Below are positions 26,133 to 34,339 of a stretch of 64,000 nucleotides of DNA, in pieces. A model generated the notes under the pieces. It was given only the letters and a program-made list of their open reading frames with translations. It did not search any database and was not told where the DNA came from. How positions within the stretch are numbered: the stretch's first letter is position 1; each line of letters opens with the position of its first letter. The position numbers and the translations under genes were made by a program. Where the stretch lies: positions 186,001 through 250,000 of the forward strand of contig NZ_JANHAP010000006.1 of NCBI RefSeq assembly GCF_024734385.1, read 5' to 3'. Source of the DNA: Dasania sp. GY-MA-18. Its GTDB lineage: Bacteria; Pseudomonadota; Gammaproteobacteria; Pseudomonadales; Dasaniaceae.

Positions 26133-26996
26133 TTATTGTGGGCTTTCATCATCGCTAGGTGGTGGGCTGTGTTTTTCCAGTTTGTGAGCTTTATACCATA
26201 GTCCCATAAAATACTTAGTTAGTTTTTGCTCTATTGCTACCGCTTCATGAGGTGGGCAGTATACGGTGATATCAAATTGATTCTTGCCCAATGCTGTGCT
26301 GCTAATGCGTATGCTGGGCTCATGCTCATTAATTTCTTGGCGGGCGCGTTTGTTGGCTGGGTAGCTGTAGTGCTTACCCAAGCCCTCATATTCGCGGCAA
26401 TACTCTTTAGCTTTTCTTAATGCGGCAGCTTTAAAGTCAAATACATTAACGGTATCGGCCTCTCTAATAATAGAGATGGTGTGGGGTATAAATTTACGCA
26501 GATGGTTGAGGTTTTTAACCGGGTGTACGATAAATTGATTGTTGGGTATAAACAGAGTTTTGCCCGTAGTTTGATAGCTGCAAGTTTCTATATCTATCTC
26601 TAGTAGCCGGGTACTTAGCCAGTCGGTGCTGACTACCTTGCCACACTGGTTACCAAGTTGTATCCAATCGCCAACAATAAATGAGCGGGTGCTAGCTTGA
26701 TAAATAGAGCCCAAAAAACATTGGATAAACTCACGGGTGGCAATAACCAGAGCAACGATAAAAGTGGCAATAGATAGCGCTACAAAGCGCAGCTCGGTAA
26801 TCCACACAAATACTAAGCCCATTAAAATAATCAGGTTAGTGGCATTTTTTGCGCTATTAATCCAGCGGCGGCTGTTATCGTCGTCGCGGAAGTGCTGTTT
26901 ATTAAGGTGGTAAATCACAAACCAGCGTATTAACAAGGCTGCGGCAATCAACAGGCCTGAGGTGATAAATTTGTGATCGGTAATGCTGGCTTCCAT
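26133..26996 (-). CDS. MscS-like channel protein, divergent
   Basis: A 287-residue membrane protein with about four N-terminal hydrophobic segments, then REFIQCFLGSIYQASTRSFIVGDWIQLG, which corresponds to the MscS pore helix and beta domain, and TLFIPNNQFIVHPVKNLNHLRKFI, the end of the beta domain. The C-terminal part (about 180-287) is unlike typical MscS and is charged, ending in a Ser/Pro/Glu-rich tail. It is the first gene of the minus-strand operon; its promoter should lie in 26997-27110. It is the third MscS-like protein within 10 kb. Confidence 0.85.
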   Translation of the reverse strand: MEASITDHKFITSGLLIAAALLIRWFVIYHLNKQHFRDDDNSRRWINSAKNATNLIILMGLVFVWITELRFVALSIATFIVALVIATREFIQCFLGSIYQASTRSFIVGDWIQLGNQCGKVVSTDWLSTRLLEIDIETCSYQTTGKTLFIPNNQFIVHPVKNLNHLRKFIPHTISIIREADTVNVFDFKAAALRKAKEYCREYEGLGKHYSYPANKRARQEINEHEPSIRISSTALGKNQFDITVYCPPHEAVAIEQKLTKYFMGLWYKAHKLEKHSPPPSDDESPQ

Positions 26997-27195
26997 CGCA
27001 ATAGGGCTCTAGTTGTGGCTATGTAAAGTGGCTGTGGTGATAATGTAAATACTGATCTAGCTATGCTGCTGTTTAAGCTTAGTCTAATAGTAGCGCTATT
27101 ATCGAGGGGGGATGAAGTTTAAGAAAGGGCTTATAGATATTAATTGCTATTTTTATGGGCTATTAGCCAATCTCTGTTGTTGGCAACAACCTGCT

Positions 27196-27225
27196 CGCAC
27201 GTCCTGTGCATCGCCGTTCTTGCGC
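27196..27225. repeat. Dispersed repeat, partial copy 3
   Basis: The 30 bases beginning CGCACGTCCTGTGCATCGCC match the corresponding part of the copy at 27382-27430 at 27 of 30 positions, in the same orientation. Confidence 0.65.
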
Positions 27226-27381
27226 AAAGCTGGCTCCGTGAGCAACGCGAGTGTCTTGGGTCTCCATACCCAAGACGTTTCGCAAAAATACTGCTACACG
27301 GGGTAGGCCCTGCGCTCGCGGCAGAGCCTGCCCCGTGAAACGTTCAGCGTGGCCCGCGCAGCGTTTTGGCCATTGGGTATA

Positions 27382-27430
27382 CCGCACATCCTGTGCATCG
27401 CCGCTCCTGCGCGTCCATGCGCTCGCGGCA
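27382..27430. repeat. Dispersed 49-bp repeat, copy 2
   Basis: The reverse complement matches 12678-12726 at 46 of 49 positions, counted by eye. It lies just downstream of the ureohydrolase gene's terminator, an intergenic position like that of copy 1 after ald, also beyond a terminator. Confidence 0.75.
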
Positions 27431-27449
27431 TACCGTTCTTCCTGAACAT

Positions 27450-27482
27450 AAAAAAGCCCGCGAGCTTGTGGGCTGCGCGGGC
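27450..27482 (-). terminator. Terminator after the ureohydrolase gene
   Basis: Read on the minus strand: GCCCGCG, a loop containing a minor inner stem, CGCGGGC, then six T. Arms are at 27476-27482 and 27456-27462. It lies about 44 bases past the stop of the ureohydrolase gene. Confidence 0.85.
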
Positions 27483-27525
27483 ACAAAAGGGGAGACCCTT
27501 TAAAAGCTTATGTAATAAACGCCGT

Positions 27526-28488
27526 TTAGTTTCTGCGTATGCAACCGGGGAAAGAGCACAGCATTTCAAATACTAAGTTGGCAGCCAGCAAAGCGGTGTT
27601 GCCGGTGTTGTCATAGGGAGGCGATACCTCTACTAAATCACAGCCCACCAGGTTTAGGCCGTGGCAGCCGCGAATAATCTCTATGCCTTGTATGCTGGTT
27701 AAGCCGCCGGGCTCGGGGGTGCCGGTGCCGGGTGCTACAGAGGGGTCCAAGCCATCGATGTCGAAGGTTAAGTAAACGGGCGTGTCTTCGCCTATTTGCT
27801 CGCGCACTTCGGCCATTAAAGGCGTTAGTGATTTGTGCCAGCATTCTTCGGCGGGCACGACTCTGCCGCCTTGCTCGCGGGTCCACTCAAAATCATCGGC
27901 AGAATAACCGGTGGTACGCAAACCGATTTGTACCATTTTGTTGCCGTCGACCAAGCCCTCTTCTACCGCGCGGCGGAAGATGGTGCCGTGGGCAATTGCT
28001 TCGCCAAACATATGGTCGTTAATGTCGGCGTGAGCGTCCACATGTACTAGGGCTAGTTTTTTGCCGTGCTTTTTGTGCAGCGCGCGCAAGATGGGCAGGG
28101 CAATGGTGTGGTCGCCACCCAACGTCACAGGCTTGGCGTCGTGGGTTAAAACTTCGCTGTAAAAGTCTTCAATAATGTCTATAGACTTTAATAGGTTGAA
28201 GGTATTTAACGGCACGTCGCCTATGTCGGCAATTTGGAAAGAGTCAAAGGGTGCGGCTTGGGTGGCCATGCCGTAAGGTCTTACCATGGCGGACTCAGCG
28301 CGAATTTGGCGCGGCCCAAAACGGGTGCCGTTGCGGTTGCTGGTGCCTATATCTAGGCCCACACCGATAATGGCCATATCTAGGCCGGCAGCGGTTTTTT
28401 GTGAAGGTAAACGAAACATAGTGCCGGGGCCGTGAAAGCGTGGCATTTCGTTACCGCCTAGCGGTTGGTTAAACTTGTTATCACTCAT
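27526..28488 (-). CDS. Agmatinase/guanidinobutyrase-family ureohydrolase
   Basis: A 320-residue manganese enzyme releasing urea from a guanidino compound. The family's metal-binding signatures are present: TLGGDHTIALPIL (His near 130), LVHVDAHADIND (two Asp and one His near 153-157) and LTFDIDGLDPSVAPGTGTPEPGG (Asp near 240). Annotation pipelines would call it SpeB. The operon context (omega-transaminase and GabD, with an AruI-like decarboxylase elsewhere in the window) favours guanidinobutyrase, giving GABA and urea from 4-guanidinobutyrate, over agmatinase. It lies 116 bases after the transaminase gene on the same strand, separated by a hairpin and three TAAGTTG repeats. Confidence 0.85.
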   Translation of the reverse strand: MSDNKFNQPLGGNEMPRFHGPGTMFRLPSQKTAAGLDMAIIGVGLDIGTSNRNGTRFGPRQIRAESAMVRPYGMATQAAPFDSFQIADIGDVPLNTFNLLKSIDIIEDFYSEVLTHDAKPVTLGGDHTIALPILRALHKKHGKKLALVHVDAHADINDHMFGEAIAHGTIFRRAVEEGLVDGNKMVQIGLRTTGYSADDFEWTREQGGRVVPAEECWHKSLTPLMAEVREQIGEDTPVYLTFDIDGLDPSVAPGTGTPEPGGLTSIQGIEIIRGCHGLNLVGCDLVEVSPPYDNTGNTALLAANLVFEMLCSFPGCIRRN

Positions 28489-28510
28489 GACTATGACCTG
28501 TAATACGATT

Positions 28511-28560
28511 TAAGTTGTACTGATTAAGTTGCACTTAAGCGGTATGTACTTAAGTTGCCT
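28511..28560. promoter_or_regulatory. Three TAAGTTG direct repeats upstream of the ureohydrolase
   Basis: TAAGTTGTAC (28511), TAAGTTGCAC (28525) and TAAGTTGCCT (28551) lie in the 116-base gap between the transaminase stop and the ureohydrolase start. GTACTTAAG-type inverted pieces are interspersed. This looks like a regulator-binding array or a secondary promoter region; the regulator is not identified. Confidence 0.4.
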
Positions 28561-28585
28561 TGAATGGCTTTTGGCCATTCAAGGC
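28557..28585. other. Intercistronic hairpin without T tract
   Basis: A perfect 12-base inverted repeat GCCTTGAATGGC / GCCATTCAAGGC with a five-base loop, 20 bases beyond the transaminase stop. No T run follows on the minus strand, so it is more likely an RNA-stability or partial-attenuation element than a full terminator. Confidence 0.6.
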
Positions 28586-28604
28586 GGGGGGCGCTTGTTA
28601 AGGC

Positions 28605-29954
28605 TTAATCAACAAGCAGGTTCTCTTTTTTAACAAAGTCTAAGGTTTGATCTAGAGACTTGCCGAACTTCTCAAACATTTCATCGATTTGAGCTTCGGT
28701 GGTTACTAGTGGTGGGCAGAAGGCGGCGCTAGAACCAGCAACTGCACGCACGATCAGGCCGTTGTCTTGACAGGTTTTCATGATGTTGCCACCTACAGCG
28801 CCCGTCGCGAAAGGTGTGCCTTTGTCTTTGTTGGCCACTAATTCAATCGCGCCTATCATACCGGCACCGCGTATGTCGCCCACTAGTGGGTGATCTTTAA
28901 ACGCTGCCATTTTGCTTTGCATGTATTCACCGGTTTTAGCGGCTTTCTCGAAGATGTTGTCGCGCTGATAAATTTCCATCACTTTTAACGCAACCGCACA
29001 ACCCACAGGGTGACCTGAGTAAGTGTAGCCGTGGCCAAATACGCCGGTTTCAGCAGACTGGTCAATCATGGCTTCGTACATGTCGCCGCGTATTACCGAG
29101 GCTGAAATGGGGAAGTAAGCGGAAGACATTTGCTTAGCAAAGCTCATCATGTCTGGCTTAATACCCATAGTCGTAGAACCAAAGTCGTTACCGGTACGGC
29201 CAAAGCCAGTGATAACTTCGTCAGCCCAGAAGAAGATGTCGTACTTGCTCAAGATGGCTTGAACTTTTTCGTAGTAACCCGCTGGTGGCACGATAACGCC
29301 GCTGGCACCGGTAATGGGTTCTGCGATGAACGCCGCGATAGTTTCGGGGCCTTCTTCTAAAATCATTTTCTCTAAGTTGCCGGTGATGCGGTCAACAAAT
29401 TGCGCTTCGGTTTCGCCATTCTGTGCGCCGTGGTAGTAGTGGGCGTGGTCAGTACGCAAAATACCTAAAGCTTCTAGTGGTGAATCAAAGTGCGCTAGGT
29501 TAACGGGCAAGCTGGTTAATGAGCCGGCAGCAACGGTTACACCGTGGTAGGCGCGCTCGCGGGTAATGATTTTGCGCTTTTCAGGCTTACCAATAGCGTT
29601 GAAGTAGTAGCGCAACATTTTGATGTGCGAGTCGTTGGCATCAGAGCCTGAGTGGCCGTAGAAAATTTTGGCATTATCTACAGGCACCATTTCAGTAAGC
29701 TTGTCAGACAAGTCCATACCGACTTGGTGGCTTTTGCCGCCAAACATGTGGCTGTAAGTTAATTTGCGCATTTGTTCTTCAACAGTGCTGATTAACTCTT
29801 CGTTGCCATAACCTAAAGAGGTACACCACAGGCCAGCCATACCTTCTAGGTATTGGTTGCCTTGGTTGTCGTAGACGTAAATGCCTTCGCCGCGCTCTAA
29901 AATCAACTGCTCTGTCGCTTTGAAGCTAGTGGTTGGGTAAATAATTGAACTCAT
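28605..29954 (-). CDS. Class III omega-aminotransferase (SpuC/GABA-type)
   Basis: A 449-residue PLP enzyme transferring an omega-amino group to pyruvate or 2-oxoglutarate. GMAGLWCTSLGYG, FYGHSGSDANDSHIKMLRYY, AFIAEPITGASGVIVPP, FWADEVITGFGRTG and the Schiff-base lysine in MSFAKQMSSAYFPISA are the class III landmarks in order. It resembles the putrescine/GABA-pyruvate group (SpuC-like) more than classical GabT. It lies 39 bases after gabD and precedes the ureohydrolase gene on the minus strand. With them it should form a route GABA -> succinate semialdehyde -> succinate; putrescine is another possible donor. Confidence 0.9.
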   Translation of the reverse strand: MSSIIYPTTSFKATEQLILERGEGIYVYDNQGNQYLEGMAGLWCTSLGYGNEELISTVEEQMRKLTYSHMFGGKSHQVGMDLSDKLTEMVPVDNAKIFYGHSGSDANDSHIKMLRYYFNAIGKPEKRKIITRERAYHGVTVAAGSLTSLPVNLAHFDSPLEALGILRTDHAHYYHGAQNGETEAQFVDRITGNLEKMILEEGPETIAAFIAEPITGASGVIVPPAGYYEKVQAILSKYDIFFWADEVITGFGRTGNDFGSTTMGIKPDMMSFAKQMSSAYFPISASVIRGDMYEAMIDQSAETGVFGHGYTYSGHPVGCAVALKVMEIYQRDNIFEKAAKTGEYMQSKMAAFKDHPLVGDIRGAGMIGAIELVANKDKGTPFATGAVGGNIMKTCQDNGLIVRAVAGSSAAFCPPLVTTEAQIDEMFEKFGKSLDQTLDFVKKENLLVD

Positions 29955-29993
29955 TGGTTGCTCCTATTCAATTGTCTTGCTTTGTTATTGGTC

Positions 29994-31454
29994 TTATTTA
30001 TCAAGACCGCCCATGCAGAGGTACTTAATTTCTGTGTAATCTTCTAAACCGTACTTAGAACCTTCGCGGCCATTACCTGACTCTTTAACGCCGCCAAAGG
30101 GCGCTACTTCAGTAGAGATAATGCCTTCGTTTATACCAACGATGCCGCACTCTAAGGCTGCACTAACACGCCATACACGGCCTATGTCACGGGAATAGAA
30201 GTAAGAGGCTAAGCCGTACTCGGTGTCGTTGGCGATATCTATAGCTTCTTGCTCGGTGCTAAATTTAATTAACGGTGCGATAGGGCCAAAGATTTCTTCT
30301 TGGGCTACGCGCATATCGGCAGAAACATTGGTTAATACGGTGGGCTTGTAGAAAGCACCGCCCAATTCGTGGCGGCCACCGGCGTATAGGGTTGCACCTT
30401 TGCTGACTGCATCTTCAACAAACTTTTCAGCTTCGTTGGCGGCTTTTTCTGTAATTAAGGGGCCCATGTTGGTATCGGCCTGGCTGCCGTCACCAACATT
30501 AAGCTTGGCAACTTCAGCGGCAAACTTTTCGGCGAAAGCGTCGTAAACACCTTCTTGTACCAATATGCGGTTAGCACATACACAGGTTTGGCCTGAGTTG
30601 CGGTACTTAGAAGCCATGGCGCCGGCTACAGCGGCGTCTAGGTCGGCATCGTCAAATACGATAAAGGGCGCGTTGCCGCCCAGTTCCATAGAGGTGCGCT
30701 TAACGGTTTTGGCACACTGCTCCATTAAGTGCTTGCCCACAGGGGTAGAACCGGTGAAGGTTACTTTTTGCACGATGGGGTTGCTGGTTAGCTCGTCGCC
30801 AATTTCATTGGTAACACCGGCAATAATATTGATAACACCTGCGGGGATACCGGCGCGCTCGGCTAATACCGCAATGGCAAAAGACGAGTAAGGGGTAGAG
30901 TTAGCAGGCTTACAAACTGTAGTACAGCCAGCCGCCAAGGCGGGGGCAATTTTACGAGTCAGCATGGCGCTGGGGAAGTTCCAGGGGGTGATACAGGCAA
31001 CCACACCTATGCCTTGCTTGATCACAACAAAGCGCTTGTCGGGGCTGGTTGAAGGGATAACATCGCCGTATAGGCGCTTACCTTCTTCGGCAAACCACTC
31101 TAAAAAGCTGGCGCTGTAAGCGATTTCGGCACGGGCTTCAGCTAGCGGCTTACCTTGTTCGGCGGTTAGGATTTTGGCCAGGTCTTCCTGGTTTTCCATC
31201 ATCAGGTTGTAAAGGTTGCGCATTAGCTGGGCGCGCTCTTTGGCACTCTTGGCGGCCCAAGCTGGGCGGGCGGCTTCAGCGGCGTCTATCGCGCGCTTGG
31301 TTTCGGCGGTGCCACAGCGGGCCACTTCACCGATGACAGCACCATTGGCGGGGTTGTCGACTACCAAGGTGGCGCCACTATCAGCATCTATCCACTGACC
31401 GTTAATGTAGGCTTGACCTTTAAGAAGGCTAGAATCTTTAAGTGTTAAGGGCAT
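29994..31454 (-). CDS. gabD: NAD(P)-dependent succinate-semialdehyde dehydrogenase
   Basis: A 486-residue aldehyde dehydrogenase matching GabD in size. ITPWNFPSAMLTRKIAPALAAGCT, the NAD-binding FTGSTPVGKHLMEQCA, the catalytic Glu in MELGGNAPFIVFDDADLD, and the nucleophile Cys in NSGQTCVCANRILVQ are all present. The end, GVKESGNGREGSKYGLEDY, is the GabD-type C-terminal signature. The start is taken at 31454 with GGAG eight bases upstream; a longer reading to 31514 adds 20 unconserved residues. It is first in the gabD-transaminase-ureohydrolase operon and is divergent from a LysR gene (133-base gap), its likely regulator. Confidence 0.94.
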   Translation of the reverse strand: MPLTLKDSSLLKGQAYINGQWIDADSGATLVVDNPANGAVIGEVARCGTAETKRAIDAAEAARPAWAAKSAKERAQLMRNLYNLMMENQEDLAKILTAEQGKPLAEARAEIAYSASFLEWFAEEGKRLYGDVIPSTSPDKRFVVIKQGIGVVACITPWNFPSAMLTRKIAPALAAGCTTVCKPANSTPYSSFAIAVLAERAGIPAGVINIIAGVTNEIGDELTSNPIVQKVTFTGSTPVGKHLMEQCAKTVKRTSMELGGNAPFIVFDDADLDAAVAGAMASKYRNSGQTCVCANRILVQEGVYDAFAEKFAAEVAKLNVGDGSQADTNMGPLITEKAANEAEKFVEDAVSKGATLYAGGRHELGGAFYKPTVLTNVSADMRVAQEEIFGPIAPLIKFSTEQEAIDIANDTEYGLASYFYSRDIGRVWRVSAALECGIVGINEGIISTEVAPFGGVKESGNGREGSKYGLEDYTEIKYLCMGGLDK

Positions 31455-31587
31455 TATGCGCTCCAAAAAAGTAATACATGAGACAAAGGTTATTCTAGCA
31501 TTTGTTTTTCTCACGACAATCGATATATTAGAACCATATTGGTGACTTTATTTAACCATTGCATAGATATTAGCCATAGGTGATACC

Positions 31588-32481
31588 GTGATTCTATCGA
31601 GACGAAACTTGCCCTTAAACGCCATGCGGGCCTTTGAAGCGGCGGCCAGGCACTGCCACTTACGCAAGGCGGCTGTTGAGCTGGGGGTAACACACGGCGC
31701 CGTGAGTCGCCAAGTGAAACAGTTGGAGGAGCTATTAGCCGTAGAGCTGTTCGATCGCAGCCACAACCGCCTGGCCCTGACCTCAGCTGGCCAGCGCTTA
31801 TTAACCGGTTTGCAAGAAGGCCTGGACAAGATTGCCGAGAGCACGCTCTACCTAGACCCTGAGTCTATGAGCGGCAGTTTAACCATAGCCTCAACACCTT
31901 CTATTAGCGCCGGTTGGTTGGTAATGGCCATGGGCGAGTTTGCTCAGCGTTACCCTGAAATTAGGCTGCGGCTGCTGAATATCAACCCACAGCAGCGCGA
32001 CTTACCCTCTGAGGTAGATGTGGCGATTTGCTACGGCAAGCCCGACCTGGGCCAGCGCGACAGTGTGGAGTTATTTCGTGAGCGCTATTTTCCCGTGTGC
32101 CACCCTTCGCTGTTGCGGCCTGAGCAGCTGGTGCACAAACCGGTAGATATGTTGGCCTATCCCATACTGCACGATCACCACGGTTATTGGGAGCCGTGGT
32201 TTGCCGCAGCAGGTATACAGGGCTCACCCCGGCAAGAGATTTACTTTCAAGATGTTTACCAAGTGCTTACCGCTGTGCGCGAGGGTTTTGGCATAGGTCT
32301 ATTAGACCGGGTAGATGTGCAGCGCGAGCTTAACAGCGGTCAGCTGGTGGGTTTATTTGATGACACCGTAGAGGCTAAAGAGAGTCATTACCTAGTGATG
32401 AATAAAAAAGAAAAGCGCAGTGTGCGGGTGCGGCTATTTGAAGAGTTTTTACGTCGCCACCTGATGCTGCCGGAGGAATAG
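31588..32481 (+). CDS. LysR-family regulator (GcvA-like) divergent from gabD
   Basis: A 297-residue LysR regulator of the GcvA type. LPLNAMRAFEAAARHCHLRKAAVELGVTHGAVSRQVKQLEELL is the DNA-binding helix-turn-helix, and LALTSAGQRLL the linker start. The effector domain (about 95-297) ends in RVRLFEEFLRRHL. It is divergent from the gabD-transaminase-ureohydrolase operon, the usual arrangement for a LysR activator of catabolic genes. GbuR in Pseudomonas plays such a role for guanidinobutyrase, but orthology cannot be judged here. Confidence 0.9.
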   Translation: MILSRRNLPLNAMRAFEAAARHCHLRKAAVELGVTHGAVSRQVKQLEELLAVELFDRSHNRLALTSAGQRLLTGLQEGLDKIAESTLYLDPESMSGSLTIASTPSISAGWLVMAMGEFAQRYPEIRLRLLNINPQQRDLPSEVDVAICYGKPDLGQRDSVELFRERYFPVCHPSLLRPEQLVHKPVDMLAYPILHDHHGYWEPWFAAAGIQGSPRQEIYFQDVYQVLTAVREGFGIGLLDRVDVQRELNSGQLVGLFDDTVEAKESHYLVMNKKEKRSVRVRLFEEFLRRHLMLPEE

Positions 32482-32503
32482 CTGTAGCAGGTATATACAG
32501 TGC

Positions 32504-32530
32504 AAAAAAAAGCCCCTCTAAAAGAGGGGC
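32504..32530 (-). terminator. Terminator after the ornithine/lysine decarboxylase gene
   Basis: Read on the minus strand: GCCCCTCT, short T/A loop, AGAGGGGC, then eight T. Arms are at 32523-32530 and 32512-32519, 39 bases past the decarboxylase stop. The LysR gene converges from the other side. Confidence 0.9.
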
Positions 32531-32568
32531 AACACTAGGGTCGTGAGGTACGACTATAAAACACGGTG

Positions 32569-33738
32569 TTAGATGATTTTGACGTCAGGAATATCAAAGC
32601 CATTAAAATTGCTAGCCGTTGAGTTGGTGTAGGCACCACCGGCTTCTATATAAATAAAATCATCGGCCTGTAAATCTTCAGGCAGGTTATAGCTAAGCTT
32701 AAAAGTATCTATAGAGTCACAGGTAGGGCCTGCTAGACGCCAGTTGATAAGGCTGCCTTGTCTGTCGGTTTGTAGGCGATAAGGCATATCATCAAACTCC
32801 ATTAGGCCGCCGTAAAAACCTGTGTCTAGGTATAACCAGCGCTGGCCGCCACGGGTAGCAGTACCGGCAACACGGCATACAAAGTGGCCACTGTCGGCGA
32901 CTAAAAAGCGGCCGGGTTCGGCGATAACCTGTACTTCATCAGGGAAGGCCGCCAGCTCGGCGCTAACCGCGGCACCTATTTCTTCTATGCTGGGTACCGG
33001 CCTACCTAGTTCTACGGGGTAGCCACCGCCTAAGTTTAATAGCCGCGGCTTTAAGCCTACAGCTAACATTTCGTCAAAGGCCGAGCGCGCAGCGCGTATC
33101 CCTATCACCCAGTTTTGTACGTTTAGGCACTGTGAGCCTGCGTGAAAAGTAACGCCGGCTAAGTCGGCCTTAAGAGCAACCGCTGCGTTAATAATATCCT
33201 TAACATCGCTGCCGGTAGCGCCAAACTTGCTGGATAGCTCAAAAGTTGAACCCTCATTAGAGGTGTGCAGGCGCAGGTAAAATTTAGCATCGGGCTTAGC
33301 TTGATAGACTTTATTGAGCTCGTCTATGCAGTCCACCACATACCACTCTACGCCATTGTCTACGGCAAATTTTAAGTGCTCGGGGGATTTAATAGGGTTG
33401 CTGTAAAACGCCTCTTTTGGGTTTACGCCTATTTCAATTAATTGCTCTAGCTCTTTTTTAGAGGCTATTTCAAAACGTACACCCTCATCGTTAAAGATGC
33501 TTAAAATTTCAGGAATAGGGTTACATTTTACCGCGAAGTGCGGCTGTACTCTGGGCATGGCAGCCATAAAGCGGCGGGCTTTTGCGCGCAATATTTGTTC
33601 TTCTAGCAATAGAGTAGGGCGCTGGTAATTGTTGGCAACAAAGTGGCGTAGGGTATTAATATCAGCCTTAATTGCAGTGGCTGCCGCCACGGCGTTTTGG
33701 GCTTCTAGGTTTGTTACTGTGGCTTGTGCACCTAACAT
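32569..33738 (-). CDS. Ornithine/lysine decarboxylase, alanine-racemase fold (group IV)
   Basis: A 389-residue PLP decarboxylase making putrescine or cadaverine. Landmarks: PHFAVKCNP (PLP lysine near 65), HAGSQCLNVQNW, LLNLGGGYPVE, AEPGRFLVADSGHF, and LAGPTCDSIDT, whose Cys is the catalytic residue of eukaryotic-type ornithine decarboxylases. Ornithine and lysine specificity cannot be separated by eye. ATG 33738 is preferred because AAGGA lies upstream; a frame reaching 33801 would add 21 unrelated residues. It is divergent from an Lrp-type regulator across about 150 AT-rich bases, and ends at a strong terminator. Confidence 0.9.
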   Translation of the reverse strand: MLGAQATVTNLEAQNAVAAATAIKADINTLRHFVANNYQRPTLLLEEQILRAKARRFMAAMPRVQPHFAVKCNPIPEILSIFNDEGVRFEIASKKELEQLIEIGVNPKEAFYSNPIKSPEHLKFAVDNGVEWYVVDCIDELNKVYQAKPDAKFYLRLHTSNEGSTFELSSKFGATGSDVKDIINAAVALKADLAGVTFHAGSQCLNVQNWVIGIRAARSAFDEMLAVGLKPRLLNLGGGYPVELGRPVPSIEEIGAAVSAELAAFPDEVQVIAEPGRFLVADSGHFVCRVAGTATRGGQRWLYLDTGFYGGLMEFDDMPYRLQTDRQGSLINWRLAGPTCDSIDTFKLSYNLPEDLQADDFIYIEAGGAYTNSTASNFNGFDIPDVKII

Positions 33739-33887
33739 CGCGTATTCCTTAAAAATATAACGGTTGGATAATGTGGCTATGTTAAGTAGCGCTACTGGCA
33801 AAATATATGGTCATACTGTAAAAATTGCGCTATATATACTTCCATATTGATAAATTTACATAGCATATAGAAGGTTTGGGCGACTTT

Positions 33888-34316
33888 ATGACGGGAACGG
33901 ACGAATTAGACCGCAAGATTATAGACTTACTAACCACCAATAGCCGCGAGAGCATTACTCAGCTGGCAGCAGCGCTGGGGGTGAGCCGGGCCACTGTGCA
34001 GGAGCGCATACGGCGGCTAGAAAAGTCGCGGGTAATACAGTCTTACACGATTAATATTAACCCTGATTACCAGCGCAATTTGGTTAGCGCCCACGCCATG
34101 ATTGCGGTAGACCCAAAAAGAAACCGCGAGGTGTGCAACCAGCTTAAAAAAATACCCGCGATAAAATCTTTGTATTCAGTGAATGGCGATTATGATGTGA
34201 TAGCCATGTTGCAAGAGCCTACCACCGAGGAGTTAGATGTGCAGCTGGAAGAAATTGGTTGTATGGAAGGGGTAACTCGCACATCCACCTTAATACTACT
34301 TTCTAAATTATTATAA
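33888..34316 (+). CDS. Lrp/AsnC-family regulator divergent from the decarboxylase
   Basis: A 142-residue regulator. ELDRKIIDLLTTNSRESITQLAAALGVSRATVQERIRRLEKSRVIQSY is the AsnC-type DNA-binding domain. The RAM domain contains VSAHAMIAVDPKRNR and SVNGDYDVIAML. ATG 33888 is chosen; a TTG at 33876 in frame is possible but is not spaced properly from AAGG. Its divergence from the ornithine/lysine decarboxylase makes amino-acid-responsive control of polyamine synthesis likely. It is followed 23 bases downstream by an acetyltransferase gene in the same direction. Confidence 0.9.
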   Translation: MTGTDELDRKIIDLLTTNSRESITQLAAALGVSRATVQERIRRLEKSRVIQSYTININPDYQRNLVSAHAMIAVDPKRNREVCNQLKKIPAIKSLYSVNGDYDVIAMLQEPTTEELDVQLEEIGCMEGVTRTSTLILLSKLL

Positions 34317-34339
34317 AAAAATTACGCCGGAGCGATGCC

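Larger units (their letters stand above)
27000..27450. repeat. Repeat-rich intergenic region
   Basis: This stretch of about 450 bases holds two partial or full copies of the 49-bp dispersed repeat (27196-27225 and 27382-27430), a perfect hairpin GTCTTGGGT / ACCCAAGAC (27253-27276), and GC-rich sequence with short overlapping open frames in several phases. Those frames have repeat-like composition (runs such as CARGRACP) and no ribosome sites, and I reject them as genes. The first ~110 bases should contain the promoter for the minus-strand MscS-CNNM-CorA-MscS operon. Confidence 0.65.

Noticed and set aside
27112-27576. Several overlapping small open frames on both strands
   Set aside because: Mutually overlapping, rich in Arg/Ala/Cys, located in repeats, with no ribosome sites; one also overlaps the end of the ureohydrolase gene antisense.
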